DNA of 64,000 nucleotides from Panorpa germanica. Taxonomy: Eukaryota > Arthropoda > Insecta > Mecoptera > Panorpidae. The notes beneath the pieces are model-generated. The model did no database searches and was not told the origin of the DNA. It saw only the letters and a program-made list of their open reading frames with translations. Position numbers and translations under genes: made by a program. The DNA lies in assembly GCA_963678705.1 (NCBI GenBank), contig OY783223.1, forward strand, positions 8,092,721 through 8,156,720. The letters are read 5' to 3'. Of this stretch, positions 1 to 11,029 are shown piece by piece (position 1 is the stretch's first letter; each line of letters begins with the position of its first letter).

Positions 1-115
1 ATTTGCCCAGTATCTGTTTCCTTTCTCCTCGTTTCCCAATCTAAATCTTGCAATCCTTCTCATGTTTTTTGTTTCTTTTTCTCTTAAGTCGCTAATGGTA
101 TTTTTTATTATTAAA
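1..115 (-). mobile_element. R1-like LINE ORF fragment, cut by window start
   Basis: Minus-strand sequence matches the C-terminal coding part of the LINE family best seen at 53180-53875 (the region encoding RRxARFRLGNEEKGNRYW). It continues to the left of the window. Confidence 0.7.
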
Positions 116-1774
116 TGAACCTTAAACAGACGTAACTAAATAAAAATAAAGACTGCAACGTGGTACAAAACGTTGGAGCATTGAATACAGTTAATTTTTA
201 ACTAATAAGAAACCCAATAGACAACGCAGATCTTTTTGCTATTCCAGAGCTGACATCAGCACGCTAGAAGCAAGTTTACCATCTCTGTTTTATGAAGAAT
301 GGATTTGGTAATCTGTATACACAACGAACGACCTAACAGATTGTCGTTCTGTCGTTTTGTCGTTGCGGTTGTCTCCCAACATATATTTTGCGATTGTTAC
401 AATTGACATCTCAATAAGATTTGAATATTACATGAGCGTTTTACAAGGGTGTTACATTCAAATCATTTACATACATTTATATTTTTATATTTTATTGAAT
501 CACTATAGATTTTATCAGTTATGACAATATACCACTACATTCACAGATAGATTTACACACTGATTTGTTCTATTGTCTATGAGGAACTTGGGTGTTTAAT
601 TATTTATGGTACCACAATTTTTCATATATATCTGTTTTGTAGTTTGTACCATTTGTTTTAATTCATTCAACTATAAAAAACCTATTTTGGGTATTGTAAA
701 AGTGATAACAATCATCAACAACAATTTATGAAATTTGGTTCTTGTTTAGAAATAGTATGCATAATTTTTTTTTATTGCTAGTTTTCCTGGAGTATTATAC
801 CATTTAGGAATCCTGAAGAATTGCGCCAATTTTTAAAAAAACTTGCCATAGTAGTGTTCATACTTTTTTTTTACACCACGATGAGTTAAAGTTGACTGAA
901 AATAAAAATCTTAAAAAATTTTAGGGAAAAAAATAATTTCTATTGATTTTTGTGTAAAAACTACTAGCATTCTGGGAGTTTTAATAGTTGTGGTGGATAG
1001 CAGTGCTATTTAGGTTGCCGATACAAAAAAGAAATCAGAAATATTTGAAAAATTGTGGTCATGGTAGTTAAAAACATCTTAAAGTGTTTCAAATTTCGAA
1101 TTTTTTTTATTTTTTTCTCATGTAGTCATAAGCAGGACCACCCTCTGGTGCCCGCTTATCGTTGAATATTGGGACACCCTGTATATGGAAACACTACTAC
1201 AGGGCTATTATTATTAAAATGGTCCTAAACGCACGATAGATGTCACTGAACTTCTTCTACTAGACCTTTACACTTAGCGTTGTCTCTGTTTGTTCAATAT
1301 GTCCGTATGGTGTTGTCCCACTTCTGACACAAACAAAATCTTCATTCCTACCACAATTGACTGGTAAACATATGAAGTCATGTTATGCAATTTCTTGTTC
1401 TTCATGTGGGTGGGTGGATGGTTTCACCAGGCTCTGGCTTCACGTACCATTGCGATGATAGGAGATCGTGATGATTTCATGTTGTTGTAGATGATCCCGT
1501 GATGAACAGCTCGTGCCGGTGAAGAACAGTATCCGATGAACGACGGACCATAAATCTGATATGCATCTTGTATTAACACGAATTAGATGAAAACTAGAAA
1601 CGAATTACACCATATGAATAATCGCAACATATTAATTAAAGTCATCTTTATCTTTGTTCGTTACTTGATTCAACATGCACACTATTTACATCGTTGGTAG
1701 ATGGGACAACTTCATTATGATGTTGGTAAGAAAGTATTTGATTTTCACAAAGGTATTTGACATTGACTATTAAG
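116..1774. other. Non-coding, no gene seen
   Basis: AT-rich with no supported ORF. GGGACACCCTGTATA at about 1170-1185 resembles a terminus common among insect DNA transposons, but no partner end was found. Confidence 0.5.
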
Positions 1775-2640
1775 TTATTATTATTATTATTATTTTTATT
1801 TAATGTTTTTTACCATTTGGCACTACATCACTGTGCCTTAACTCATTTATATACATGCCATTGTGCTTAATTAATATATATATACATAAAATTCCTTATA
1901 AAAATAAAAACAAAACTGCTACTGCTACTGCTTCGTTCCTCCTGCTACAGTCCCTCCTGTTTCTACTCTGCCATTCCTTCTCTTTCCTAGTTTTTTTCTC
2001 TATCTCCGCCATCCACCTCTTCCCTTCACTTTCGGCATTACATTCTTCTGCCTTAAAAGAATTTAAAAAGCTTCTGCCTTCCTTCTTCTAATTATTTCTG
2101 CCATCCATCTGTTGCCTTCCTTGCCTCCTTTTAAGAGCTGCCCAATATTAATCTCACTCCCTATTTTTTCCTTGCAATCAAACTTAATGTGCTCCAGTGT
2201 TTCGTCCTCCGTTCCGCACATTCTACACATTCTTTCTTCACTACTTTCCCAGTATCTGTTTCCTTTTTCCTCATTTCCCAATCTAAACCTTGCTGTCCTT
2301 CTTATGTTTTTTATGTCTTTTTCTATTAAGTACTGAGGTATATTACTTTCCCAAATCCTTTTATATCTTGTATTGTAATTGCTTTTCTCGATTTTTCCCA
2401 TTCTTTCCTGTTGTTGTATCTCCTTATCCCTTCTCCTTAGCTCCTCTCCTCTCTGCCGCCTCGATCGCAATTCCATTCCTTTCAAAATACTCCTTTCTCT
2501 TTTTCGGACCTCCTCACCTGCTTTAATTCTTATCTTGTCCCTTTTTAGCTCCTCCATGATCATGTATCCTGGCGTGCACCTGTCCAGCACTATTAAGTTT
2601 AGTTTGCAGTTGGCGCTCGTATCTACAGACGCCTAAATTT
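1775..2640 (-). mobile_element. R1-like LINE, 5'-truncated copy with (TAA)n tail
   Basis: The 3' end is at the left: a run of ATT units (about 1778-1797, a TAA tail on the minus strand), then a 3' UTR with a small hairpin (1812-1821), then the ORF C-terminus at 2063-2590. The layout matches 53180-53875 in the opposite orientation. It is 5'-truncated near 2640, as expected for target-primed insertion. Confidence 0.75.
2063..2590 (-). pseudogene. LINE ORF2 C-terminal remnant with CCHC motif
   Basis: An open frame of about 175 codons. Its central part, RTARFRLGNEEKGNRYW, is followed by CRMCGTEDETLEHIKFDC, a CX2CX8HX4C zinc-knuckle like that after the reverse transcriptase of R1-clade LINEs. The RT domain itself is absent, so this is only the tail of the polyprotein. 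The N-terminal half is Arg/Glu-rich and probably coiled. It is related to 53248-53769. Confidence 0.7.
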
Positions 2641-3333
2641 CTAAATTTCTTGATTGCTACACTAAAGCGGGGTTTCTTCCTCCTCCTGGAAGATCTACAC
2701 GTAAGGAGGCTTCTATCATTAATAGTCTAAATGCAGATATCTGTTGGACACTCGAACTGGATCTGGAATCGGAGGCAGAGGCATTGGAACCGAAACAATT
2801 CGAGGCAACGATATGATCCACTGTTAGGGACTGTCACGTGCCACGTGGACAGTGTTTCCCGTAGGTCTGGGGGACGTAACAGGATATTCTGAAATCTGTG
2901 AACAAAAGGACAACAATTTATTATTACAAAGGCGTGACAATTAGATAAATGCTAATGGTTTATGAAGATAAGAAATCTGTGCAACAATAATCTGAAAGCA
3001 TGTGGTGATTTGCAATATTAATTGAAGTGTCTAGTAAAGCTGAAAGTCAATAATAGAAACAACTGTCTCTCCATTCTCCATTTCTGCTAAAGTGCAATGT
3101 TCAATTATCTTTTCTACTACTAATAAAAAACGATAAAGAAGAAATAGCAAAGGAAATGATAAGCAAAGTTGGGAAGTAGTATGAAAGTAAAGGAAAGAAA
3201 CCCAATGAGGATAAGAACCTAATTTACTTTAAATAAGTAACAATCAAAAAACCTAATGTATTATTTAACGTAATATTTCTAATCTAACGTTACGTTATTT
3301 ACCGAATATTAATGTAATTTTCTTACATTGTTA
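2641..3333. other. Non-coding, no gene seen
   Basis: No coding or repeat signal I can support. A GC-richer stretch at about 2760-2880 has no ORF or splice context. Confidence 0.45.
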
Positions 3334-3337
3334 TTAA

Positions 3338-3867
3338 GGGGTTATATACAGTTATTAGTCCCAAAAAAAGCGATTTTTCAAAAAATATTCCTGAGAAGAC
3401 TATTAATTGTATTAATGTAAAAATTTGTACACATGTTATGGTAACTTTTAACTGTATTTAAAAAATTTTATATTTGCAAAAATAATAATTTTAAAGCTGC
3501 TATAGCTGATCTCCCGAAGCTCTTCTCAAAAAAGGCATCTTGTGGTGACCACGATATCTCTAGACTGAATCATGTAAAATGAAAAAACCAAACGGATTTC
3601 GTTAAAGTAATGTATAATATAGAAATTAATCGAAGGAATTAGCAAAATAATTTTTTTTGACAAAATGGCGGCTTCTCAAAAAAAAAAAAATCGATTTTTA
3701 ACCAAATTTTTGTCCTTAAAGTGTTACACAAGTCTTAAACTTACATAACTTTAAAAATAATCGCCGGATTTACTTGAAATTTTCTGTGTGTGTACATAAA
3801 TATATGTACATTACGAAAATGAAATTAAAGAAAATAGTTTTTGAAAATAATAACGGTATATAACACC
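3338..3867. mobile_element. piggyBac-like MITE with TTAA target duplications
   Basis: TTAA stands immediately outside both ends (3334-3337 and 3868-3871). The ends are imperfect inverted repeats: GGGGTTATATACAGTTATT on the left against AATAACGGTATATAACACC on the right (about 17 of 19 pair). The 530-bp interior has no ORF. Confidence 0.6.
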
Positions 3868-3871
3868 TTAA

Positions 3872-5765
3872 AAATATTAAACATATATCACTACTATATT
3901 AGTTTAGTAAGTAACATTATATAATTAGCGAAAAAAACGTCAGAAAACATAAATTTATTTCCAAAGGTCCTACATTACATTAACCTTAAAAAAATGATGG
4001 AAAAGGTAAGCTTTTTTATGTTAAATAAACTTTATATTTACTAGCGATAAAGTTTCGGTTAGTGCCGGCACTGAAAAATCTAATTAGTGGTTTGCTTTTA
4101 GCAGAGCAAGGCTTTGCGGAATGTAAGATTTATATACTTATATACAATATAATTAACCTAAAAACTATGATTATCAAAGCTGCAATAAAGTTATTATTAT
4201 ATGAATGAATACGATGACAGTTTAAATGTTGTGCATAATTTGCTAACTAATTTAAAATTCCCGCTAATTCTACATGTAATTGTTAGCCAGAGCCGCATCA
4301 AGGGGAAACATTTAATTTGCTTTAGATTTACATAATAAAATAGAAAGTTCTATAGTTTTGAATTAGTTTCACTGTTGCTATTTCCAATTAAAAATACATT
4401 TACTAAGAACCACGTAAGTTTAGGTGACTTATTACCTTAATCCGCCTCTGTAAAGAGTTGCGAAAGCTATTAAAATCGTGGGAATAGCTTAAAAACAATA
4501 TACCTACATATATTTAACATTTGGTATTATTTTGTATCTCAAATTATGATTCATACGGATCAAATAACAATTATATCTCAAGCGGGATTCTGTATATCTC
4601 GAAATACACTACAGGATTTAATTCTGCATATAGTTGAATATGAACACACGCACTGCGGAATTAATTCTACAAATGCCATACGCTATTATCGGCGTATCTT
4701 TTTGTAAGCAGTATGCATCTGTCACCGCACCTCTTCGAACAAACAGTAATATGATAAGATATATAAATACAACAGTATAAAACCAATGAGATGAATCAGA
4801 GAATAAACAGCTGCTGTACATAAACGGGTTGACCGATCTTGCTCATATTTAGCATATATATTAAGCATAGAGCTAGCTACCAACTTACGAAAAAAAAATT
4901 ATAAAATAATTTGCGCGGGCCGTTTAAACCACTACAATTTCATGTCATTTTTTGAATAGATTTCGTATAAAATTAATATTAAATGTAAGCATTCGTGCAT
5001 TTATTTTAGGAACTTTTTTCTTTCCAGTTACACGTTCCGTGAGTACAAGAATCCAACTCAAATACATTTTGATAGCTACTTATATATTTCTCTGTCTGAT
5101 TTAATCACCAATAATGACAAAGTGATTTCATTAAATCAAGGTCACAAGAGGTTATGACAAATACAAATTTGCGACTTCGCAAGACTCTGGGATTAAATTA
5201 ATAAAAAGAAAAAAAAATGTATTGAAAACGAACCGTTACTTTTAAAGAAATGCAAATCATGCTACGATATAATCAAATTTTTTTATATGTATAAAGTAGT
5301 ACGCGAGAAGCTTGATTGAGAACTGGGTAAGAAATGGCTTCGTTTAAAGCATGTTTAGCCAGTTAGTAGAAAAATATTTGAATCATTGGAATTATGCTCA
5401 TTATTTATGAATTAAAAAGTAAAAATAAATAATAACGTATGAGCAAGACAGAAGAGACTTAAATCTTCGTTATATGTTGGATGGGCCATTTGGTGGTTTT
5501 TTTTTTAAATTGCTATTAAAACTGAACCGATGAATATTATGAAGAGAATGTTACTTTATTCAAAAGAGTATAGCTTCCGGTTATTTTTAAAAAAACATTT
5601 CCGTTAAAAAGTCTACGTGGCTAGCTTAGAATTAGCTATCTTCTTAACCCAATTTTGCAGTTCATTGTCGGTTATTTGTGACCGTATTTCACGAATAGAA
5701 TTTCACTTTTTGATCTTGAAATTTAAATATAATACCAAAGTGAGCTACGTTTGATCGTTTTCAAC
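3872..5765. other. Non-coding, no gene seen
   Basis: AT-rich, with only short ORFs of random composition and no repeat family recognised. Confidence 0.45.
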
Positions 5766-5978
5766 TTCCGTCACGTAACCTAGATGGTAGCGACTTGATA
5801 ACCCGTACCTTTGGGTTCGATCCCAAATGATCAATTATTGTTATTGTCAATGATCTCACAAATATCATGAATTTATTCGGTAGTGGTGTAGTCCACATAT
5901 ACGAGGCCACAACACCATAACAACTGCCAACAATAGTAGGACGTCGTCAGTGTTAAATAAATATATTTAAAAAAAAAA
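5766..5978 (+). mobile_element. tRNA-derived SINE
   Basis: An A box TAACCTAGATGG (5776-5787) and B box GGTTCGATCCC (5814-5824) are spaced as in a pol III promoter. A unique body follows, then an A tail (5969-5978). The flanks of the boxes do not pair into an acceptor stem, so this is not a tRNA gene. Target duplications were not clear. Confidence 0.55.
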
Positions 5979-7055
5979 CATTTGAAATTAGCAAAGACTC
6001 AAACACAATATAAACAATGAAAACAGTTTCCATTAATATGACATCTTCCAACAAGTTTATGTACTAATACGCATTCCTACCAACCTTTAAAAAATTCACC
6101 TAGTACCACAGTGTAATTTAAAGTTTAAATTTGAAGTGACAGCTCTGTGAGGGTCGATTACTTTTTATATTATTAATTAATTTAATAATTGTTTGTGTTA
6201 ATTAAAACTATACCAAACGTATTTGTCGTGAGTTTCTGGTTATTTTTAATATATAATTTACTTTGGTATGAAAGAAATATACAAAAGATCTGTCAGTGAT
6301 ATTTTAGTACTTGTTACTTATGTCAAAACAAACTCATTTTACATATTTAATTACTCAATAATTAATCAGTTTTATATTTATAACATTATTTACAAGTGTT
6401 TTCAAATGTTCAGTGATAGTTTTTAACCAAATAATGAGTGTTACAGAATTTGTGGTTATGTTTGTGAAATATTTGGACAAATGTGTTTGTATTTTATAAC
6501 CTGGTGCTACCTTTAAGTTATATGTTTAAGAATCTAACTCCTGCAGTTTAGGAATTCGTATACAAAGTGTACCTCTTTGTATTGAGGTACTGTCAGTGCA
6601 ACGTTTTATCTGTGGTGTATTATTACATATGTAGTTTTCATCAACGTTTGGGATACTAGAACCTTGTCAATTAAAGGTAAGTGGAAATATTTATATATGT
6701 AACTTTAATTTGTGAATTTTGAACTGTCACTTTGTATAACAGTGATGTTATTTTCATTCCCTGACATATTTTCGTTTCTTTTTTGTGAACACCGGACTAA
6801 ATATATGATTTGTTTTGACATGGCAGTAACTGTTGATTGTTTTATGTCAACGATAACGAGTTTTAAGGTTATGTCACTGTTTTGTATATTCGCCTGCTAT
6901 TTATAGGCGGTACAAGACAATAATTGACTACTACCAAGCGGGACTCTGTACTAGAAGGTACTTAGTTGTAATCTTACCCTTGACCCCCACTCAATCTCCC
7001 ATTTGTATACTACTAGTTAATTTATAACGTTGTCAGAATTAAGAGTGAATATTAA
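5979..7055. other. Non-coding, no gene seen
   Basis: AT-rich, with short ORFs only (for example 6712-6906, 64 codons) that lack coding character. Confidence 0.45.
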
Positions 7056-7384
7056 TCTTAATATATATAAATTACGTGTCACTGTGTTGTCCGCGATGGA
7101 CTCCTAAACTACTTAACCGATTTTAATCAAATTTGTACACCGTGTGCAGTTTGATCCAACTTGAAAGATAGGATAGCTTACATCTCAATTTATGATTGCA
7201 ATATTATCTTATTGCAAATTATTTGTCTATTAATTATCTGTATATGACATATGACATCTGGCGACGATGATGGCGACATCTGTTGACTAGATTGAGTAAA
7301 TATTCTGTTGACTAGATTGAGTAAATAGTCAATAGATGGCGCTATGTAACGTTAGACACAGCAACGCGTGGCCAAGACAGCTAG
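7056..7384 (+). mobile_element. Helitron-like non-autonomous element, copy 1
   Basis: It starts TCTTAATATATATAAATTAC after A (7055) and ends GACAGCTAG before T (7385), fitting Helitron 5'-TC and 3'-CTAG ends inserted between A and T. No target duplication is present. A near-identical copy lies at 36607-36950. Inside is a 25-bp tandem duplication (GTTGACTAGATTGAGTAAAT twice). Confidence 0.7.
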
Positions 7385-7619
7385 TTATATATAAAAGTAA
7401 GAGATAATGGTTGCCCTGCTTACGGCAGCTGTGTTTGATGAGGTTTGCCCACTTACCAATAAGTGAAAATTGTGACTAGATACACTTGATATTTTTACCA
7501 TTGTGTGTATAAAATAGACCAATGGCACTTTAGAAATAATTCTTTAACACTTTCAATCGATGTTAAACCATAAAACGATCTATAATTTACAGCGGAGATT
7601 TAACACTACAAATCTGTCA

Positions 7620-9660
7620 ATATATCAAGCGCGTAAGTGTTGCCAACGTCGAAAAATATTCACTTTAAAAAGAAACACACCAAATTAAAAAAAATATATA
7701 TATAGTAGCATAATTATGATATTGAAAACTTACTTTTTGCAGCTGTAATAACAAAAATTATTAATATTTATAATATAAAAAATATTTAAATAAAACATAA
7801 TAAATAAATTAAGGCAATAAAATATATTTAATAATATCAATAATACATATAATGCATGATAATGTTGACTAACAACTTTATATTTTATAAAACAAATATA
7901 TTTTAAATAATAATAATAATAAAAAAAAAATTACATAAAAATAATATAAAATAAAAAATAATATTTTTACGTATTTTTTTTTTTAATAAAATAATATAAT
8001 TTTTAAATGATCCCAGCATTTAAAGAATTTCTATAAACTAAAAACGTTATTAACAAATAATACTAATCTCCATATATTTATAATATATATATACAATCAA
8101 AATCAGCTACATTTGCATTATGAGAATTAGATTCAGTGTTATTTCTGTAATTCGAGACTTAGCTATTACTGCAAATTAATTTAACAGCTTTGTAGTATTT
8201 TTTAAATTATAGTTTCAGGTATTTTTGAAAAGTTACTAATATAAAGATGGTAATTGGATTGATAAACTTGGCTATCACAGCCTCAAATACCCAATTATTT
8301 TAATTCAATTCTCAATATTATAAAAGTTATCAACGATTGAAATAGTCATTGTTTCTCTTTTATAATTAAACGGATAAATTTTTTTAAAAAAATATTGTAT
8401 GGTCGATCTTATTACTTTCTCACCTTCTTCCCCTCTACCATTTACCAACCTTTACCATCCCTATTAAACAAGAGAAGTGTAAAAGAGATGCAGAATTAAA
8501 TGTCACAGCTATAGCAGCTGTTGCGTCGACCCATAATGTTTCAATATAATGTCGTGATATAAAACGAAAAATAAATATAATTATTTCTTGACTTATAATA
8601 CTACGCGGTAAAAGAAAATTTAAATTTTAAATAGATATATATTCATAAATTTTTGCCAATATATGTTTAATTAGGAGTTTTGCTCCATCTAAACATTCTG
8701 ATAGACCTACAGCAGTTGATGATGACCAATTCATTATATTTACACCTTAGATATTTCTTTAAAAATAGAATAAATAATAAAATATACTAAATTTAATTCT
8801 CACATTGTAAATGTACCTGAGAAATAATTTCTCTTTAAATAAAGTAAACCAATTTCTAGCAACAATCGAATATTTACTCGTTTCAATTGTATTTTATTCA
8901 ACAATGGTTTTTTATTAGATTTTAGTAAATTGCAAGCAAACTACTGGTTGGTTATACACAAACTATTGTTTTTATTTCAATTTTGTAATTTTCATTGTTT
9001 ATATTAAATTGTTTTGTTGTAATTTAAATAAATTGGCTTTAATAAAACCTATTAAAGGTTGATTTAAACCATGAAAACAAAAGAAATACATTAAAAAGAA
9101 AATAAAAATTACAAAATTAAAATATAACATTTTTCTAATACAAAATTTTTAAAACAAAATTCTTATTCACAAAGTTCTGTGTATGATTCAATTAAAATAA
9201 TAAAATATTTTGATTTCGTGAAAGTGTGTAAAAAATATTTGAAAATCAAACTGACTCAACAAAAAAACAAATTTATAAATTAAAAGTTCTTCTTGTTCTC
9301 CATGCTTCTCTTCTTCTTATTTATCACAAATCTTTATAGAAAAAAGAAATAAAAAGTTTTTATTAAAAAATGAATTATAATTTCAGTTCAGCGGTTCTCT
9401 TCTAAATAACTTTTTAAATATGTTTAAACTTTTGTTAATAAAATTCTTTGAGAAATTAGAAGATGGTAAACGAATATAAAAAGTTATTTTGATTAAACAG
9501 CATTGAAATATTCAACATTTAACAAAAAAGAACTTTTACAAAAAATAATAAAAACTTTCACAAACAGTCACAAGAAATAAAACTAAATGCCAAGCTTGCC
9601 AACATTAAAAACGAATACACTTTAAAAATATAGCGGGAAATTTAAATATTTTTCATTAAA
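7620..9660. other. Very AT-rich desert
   Basis: A and T dominate, with many AATAAT and TTTAAA runs and no ORF of interest. Positions 8400-8550 are GC-richer and form a separate repeat. Confidence 0.6.
8400..8550 (-). repeat. Dispersed repeat, inverted relative to 63590-63715
   Basis: CTCACCTTCTTCCCC through CAGCTGTTGCGTCGACCC matches the reverse complement of 63590-63715 with scattered changes. Both look like degenerate relatives of the ATGGGCTTGTGTCC MITE family. Confidence 0.6.
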
Positions 9661-10863
9661 TATAAGTAAATAATATTCATATTTTTCGCTATTTTAAGGG
9701 TCGATTCTTCAATAGTCACAAACCATTGACTATTGAGAAATCAGACCTAAGACAATAACATTAGCATACAAAAATAAATTGTGCTGTTTCTGCAGTGCCG
9801 TACATAGAAGGGGTGTTAAAAGTCAAATCTACGGCACTGTGTTATGTATATTTGTTGAGAAAGTGTTAAATTCAAAATATATATTTAATTTGGTACAGTA
9901 ATTGTTATAATTTTGAAAATATAATGGTTAGGAATGATAATAGTTGCTAATTAGATCTGTATCTTTTAGTTAATTAATTAATAGTGTTAATATATTAGGT
10001 AATTTTAGTTATGTATATTTACAGATGGATTTTCATTTGATGGTAAAATATTTACTCATTTTTACTTAGACAACAAAAAGTTTCAGAAATAAAATGCATT
10101 ACCCCACCCCATAACCTTAAGCTTTAAAATACGAAATTTCTTTTCCTGAGCATATCTAAATATATTTTCTACCTTCGGCTTAGAACGTGTTTCGAAAAAT
10201 CTTACTCAAATCGTAATCAGACTATTCGACATTACTACTTATAGCATGACAACTTTCTTGATTCTACATTTCTGTTTTTAGATCTTGCTGAGGTAAAAAT
10301 TACTAACAAAATTGATTAGTTTTTATTTGTAAAGATAGCAAAAGTTCCTCTTATAAATTTAGTAAATTATGTGTATATTTAGATAATCTTTTTAACATAA
10401 AAGGTATTTTTTTAAGTTAAACGTATTAGGTCAAATTCTATTCATTTAAAAAACTGTAATTAGTTACAGTAAGTAAAGAATTTAATAATCTAGAAATTAG
10501 TATTTGTTTTAGTTCTTAAAAGTCGTTGGGAATAGTAAGATAACAAAAGGACTCTTAATTTTATTGAAGGTGAGTTAGAACTAGTCCTTAAGGCTTCTAG
10601 AATACGAGGCTCTGAAGATATTAGTACATTTGTATTTCTGCTTTGCAACGGAATGCATGAATGAATAACAGTTACACGCAAATGAATTTAAAACGCATTT
10701 AACATCAAACTGTAAAACCATCCGTGTTTAAACTTCAAATTACCTAATAAGCTAACATAATATAAGGTCATGACCTTCTTCCACTTCTGGTAATAATTTG
10801 TACAGTAAGAAATAACCTTTTTACAATAATTTGGTCATTTTTGGTCAATGTTTTTGTTTAGTA
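9661..10863. other. Non-coding, no gene seen
   Basis: AT-rich 3' flank of the aquaporin, with no supported feature apart from a possible extended 3' UTR. Confidence 0.4.
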
Positions 10864-10869
10864 TTTATT
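10864..10869 (-). terminator. Candidate aquaporin poly(A) signal
   Basis: AATAAA on the minus strand, 59 nt past the stop codon, is the nearest canonical signal. A longer 3' UTR using other AT-rich signals cannot be excluded. Confidence 0.5.
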
Positions 10870-10927
10870 TTTGAGTATTTAAATGTACATGTATATAAGT
10901 TTATCTGTGTGTTAAGTGTTTAATTGC

Positions 10928-11029
10928 TTAAAAATCATAAGAACCAACTCCTCCTTTACCTACTTTGAACACCCATCTGTAGACAAGTCCTCCGCAGAGC
11001 CCCCCGGTGATGGGACCCACCCAGTAAAT
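10928..11029 (-). CDS. Aquaporin exon 6 (TM6, C-terminus, stop)
   Basis: This exon is 102 nt, encoding residues 216-248: [19 protein letters not shown] (TM6), then a short tail [13 protein letters not shown] and TAA at 10930-10928. The acceptor is TTCTTTTAG. Together with exon 5 it gives the classic NHW-IYWVGP junction. Confidence 0.95.
   Translation of the reverse strand: MYWVGPITGGLCGGLVYRWVFKVGKGGVGSYDF

Noticed and set aside
7273..7325. Short tandem repeat considered as a CRISPR-like array
   Set aside because: Only two adjacent units with no spacers, inside a Helitron-like element in a eukaryotic genome.
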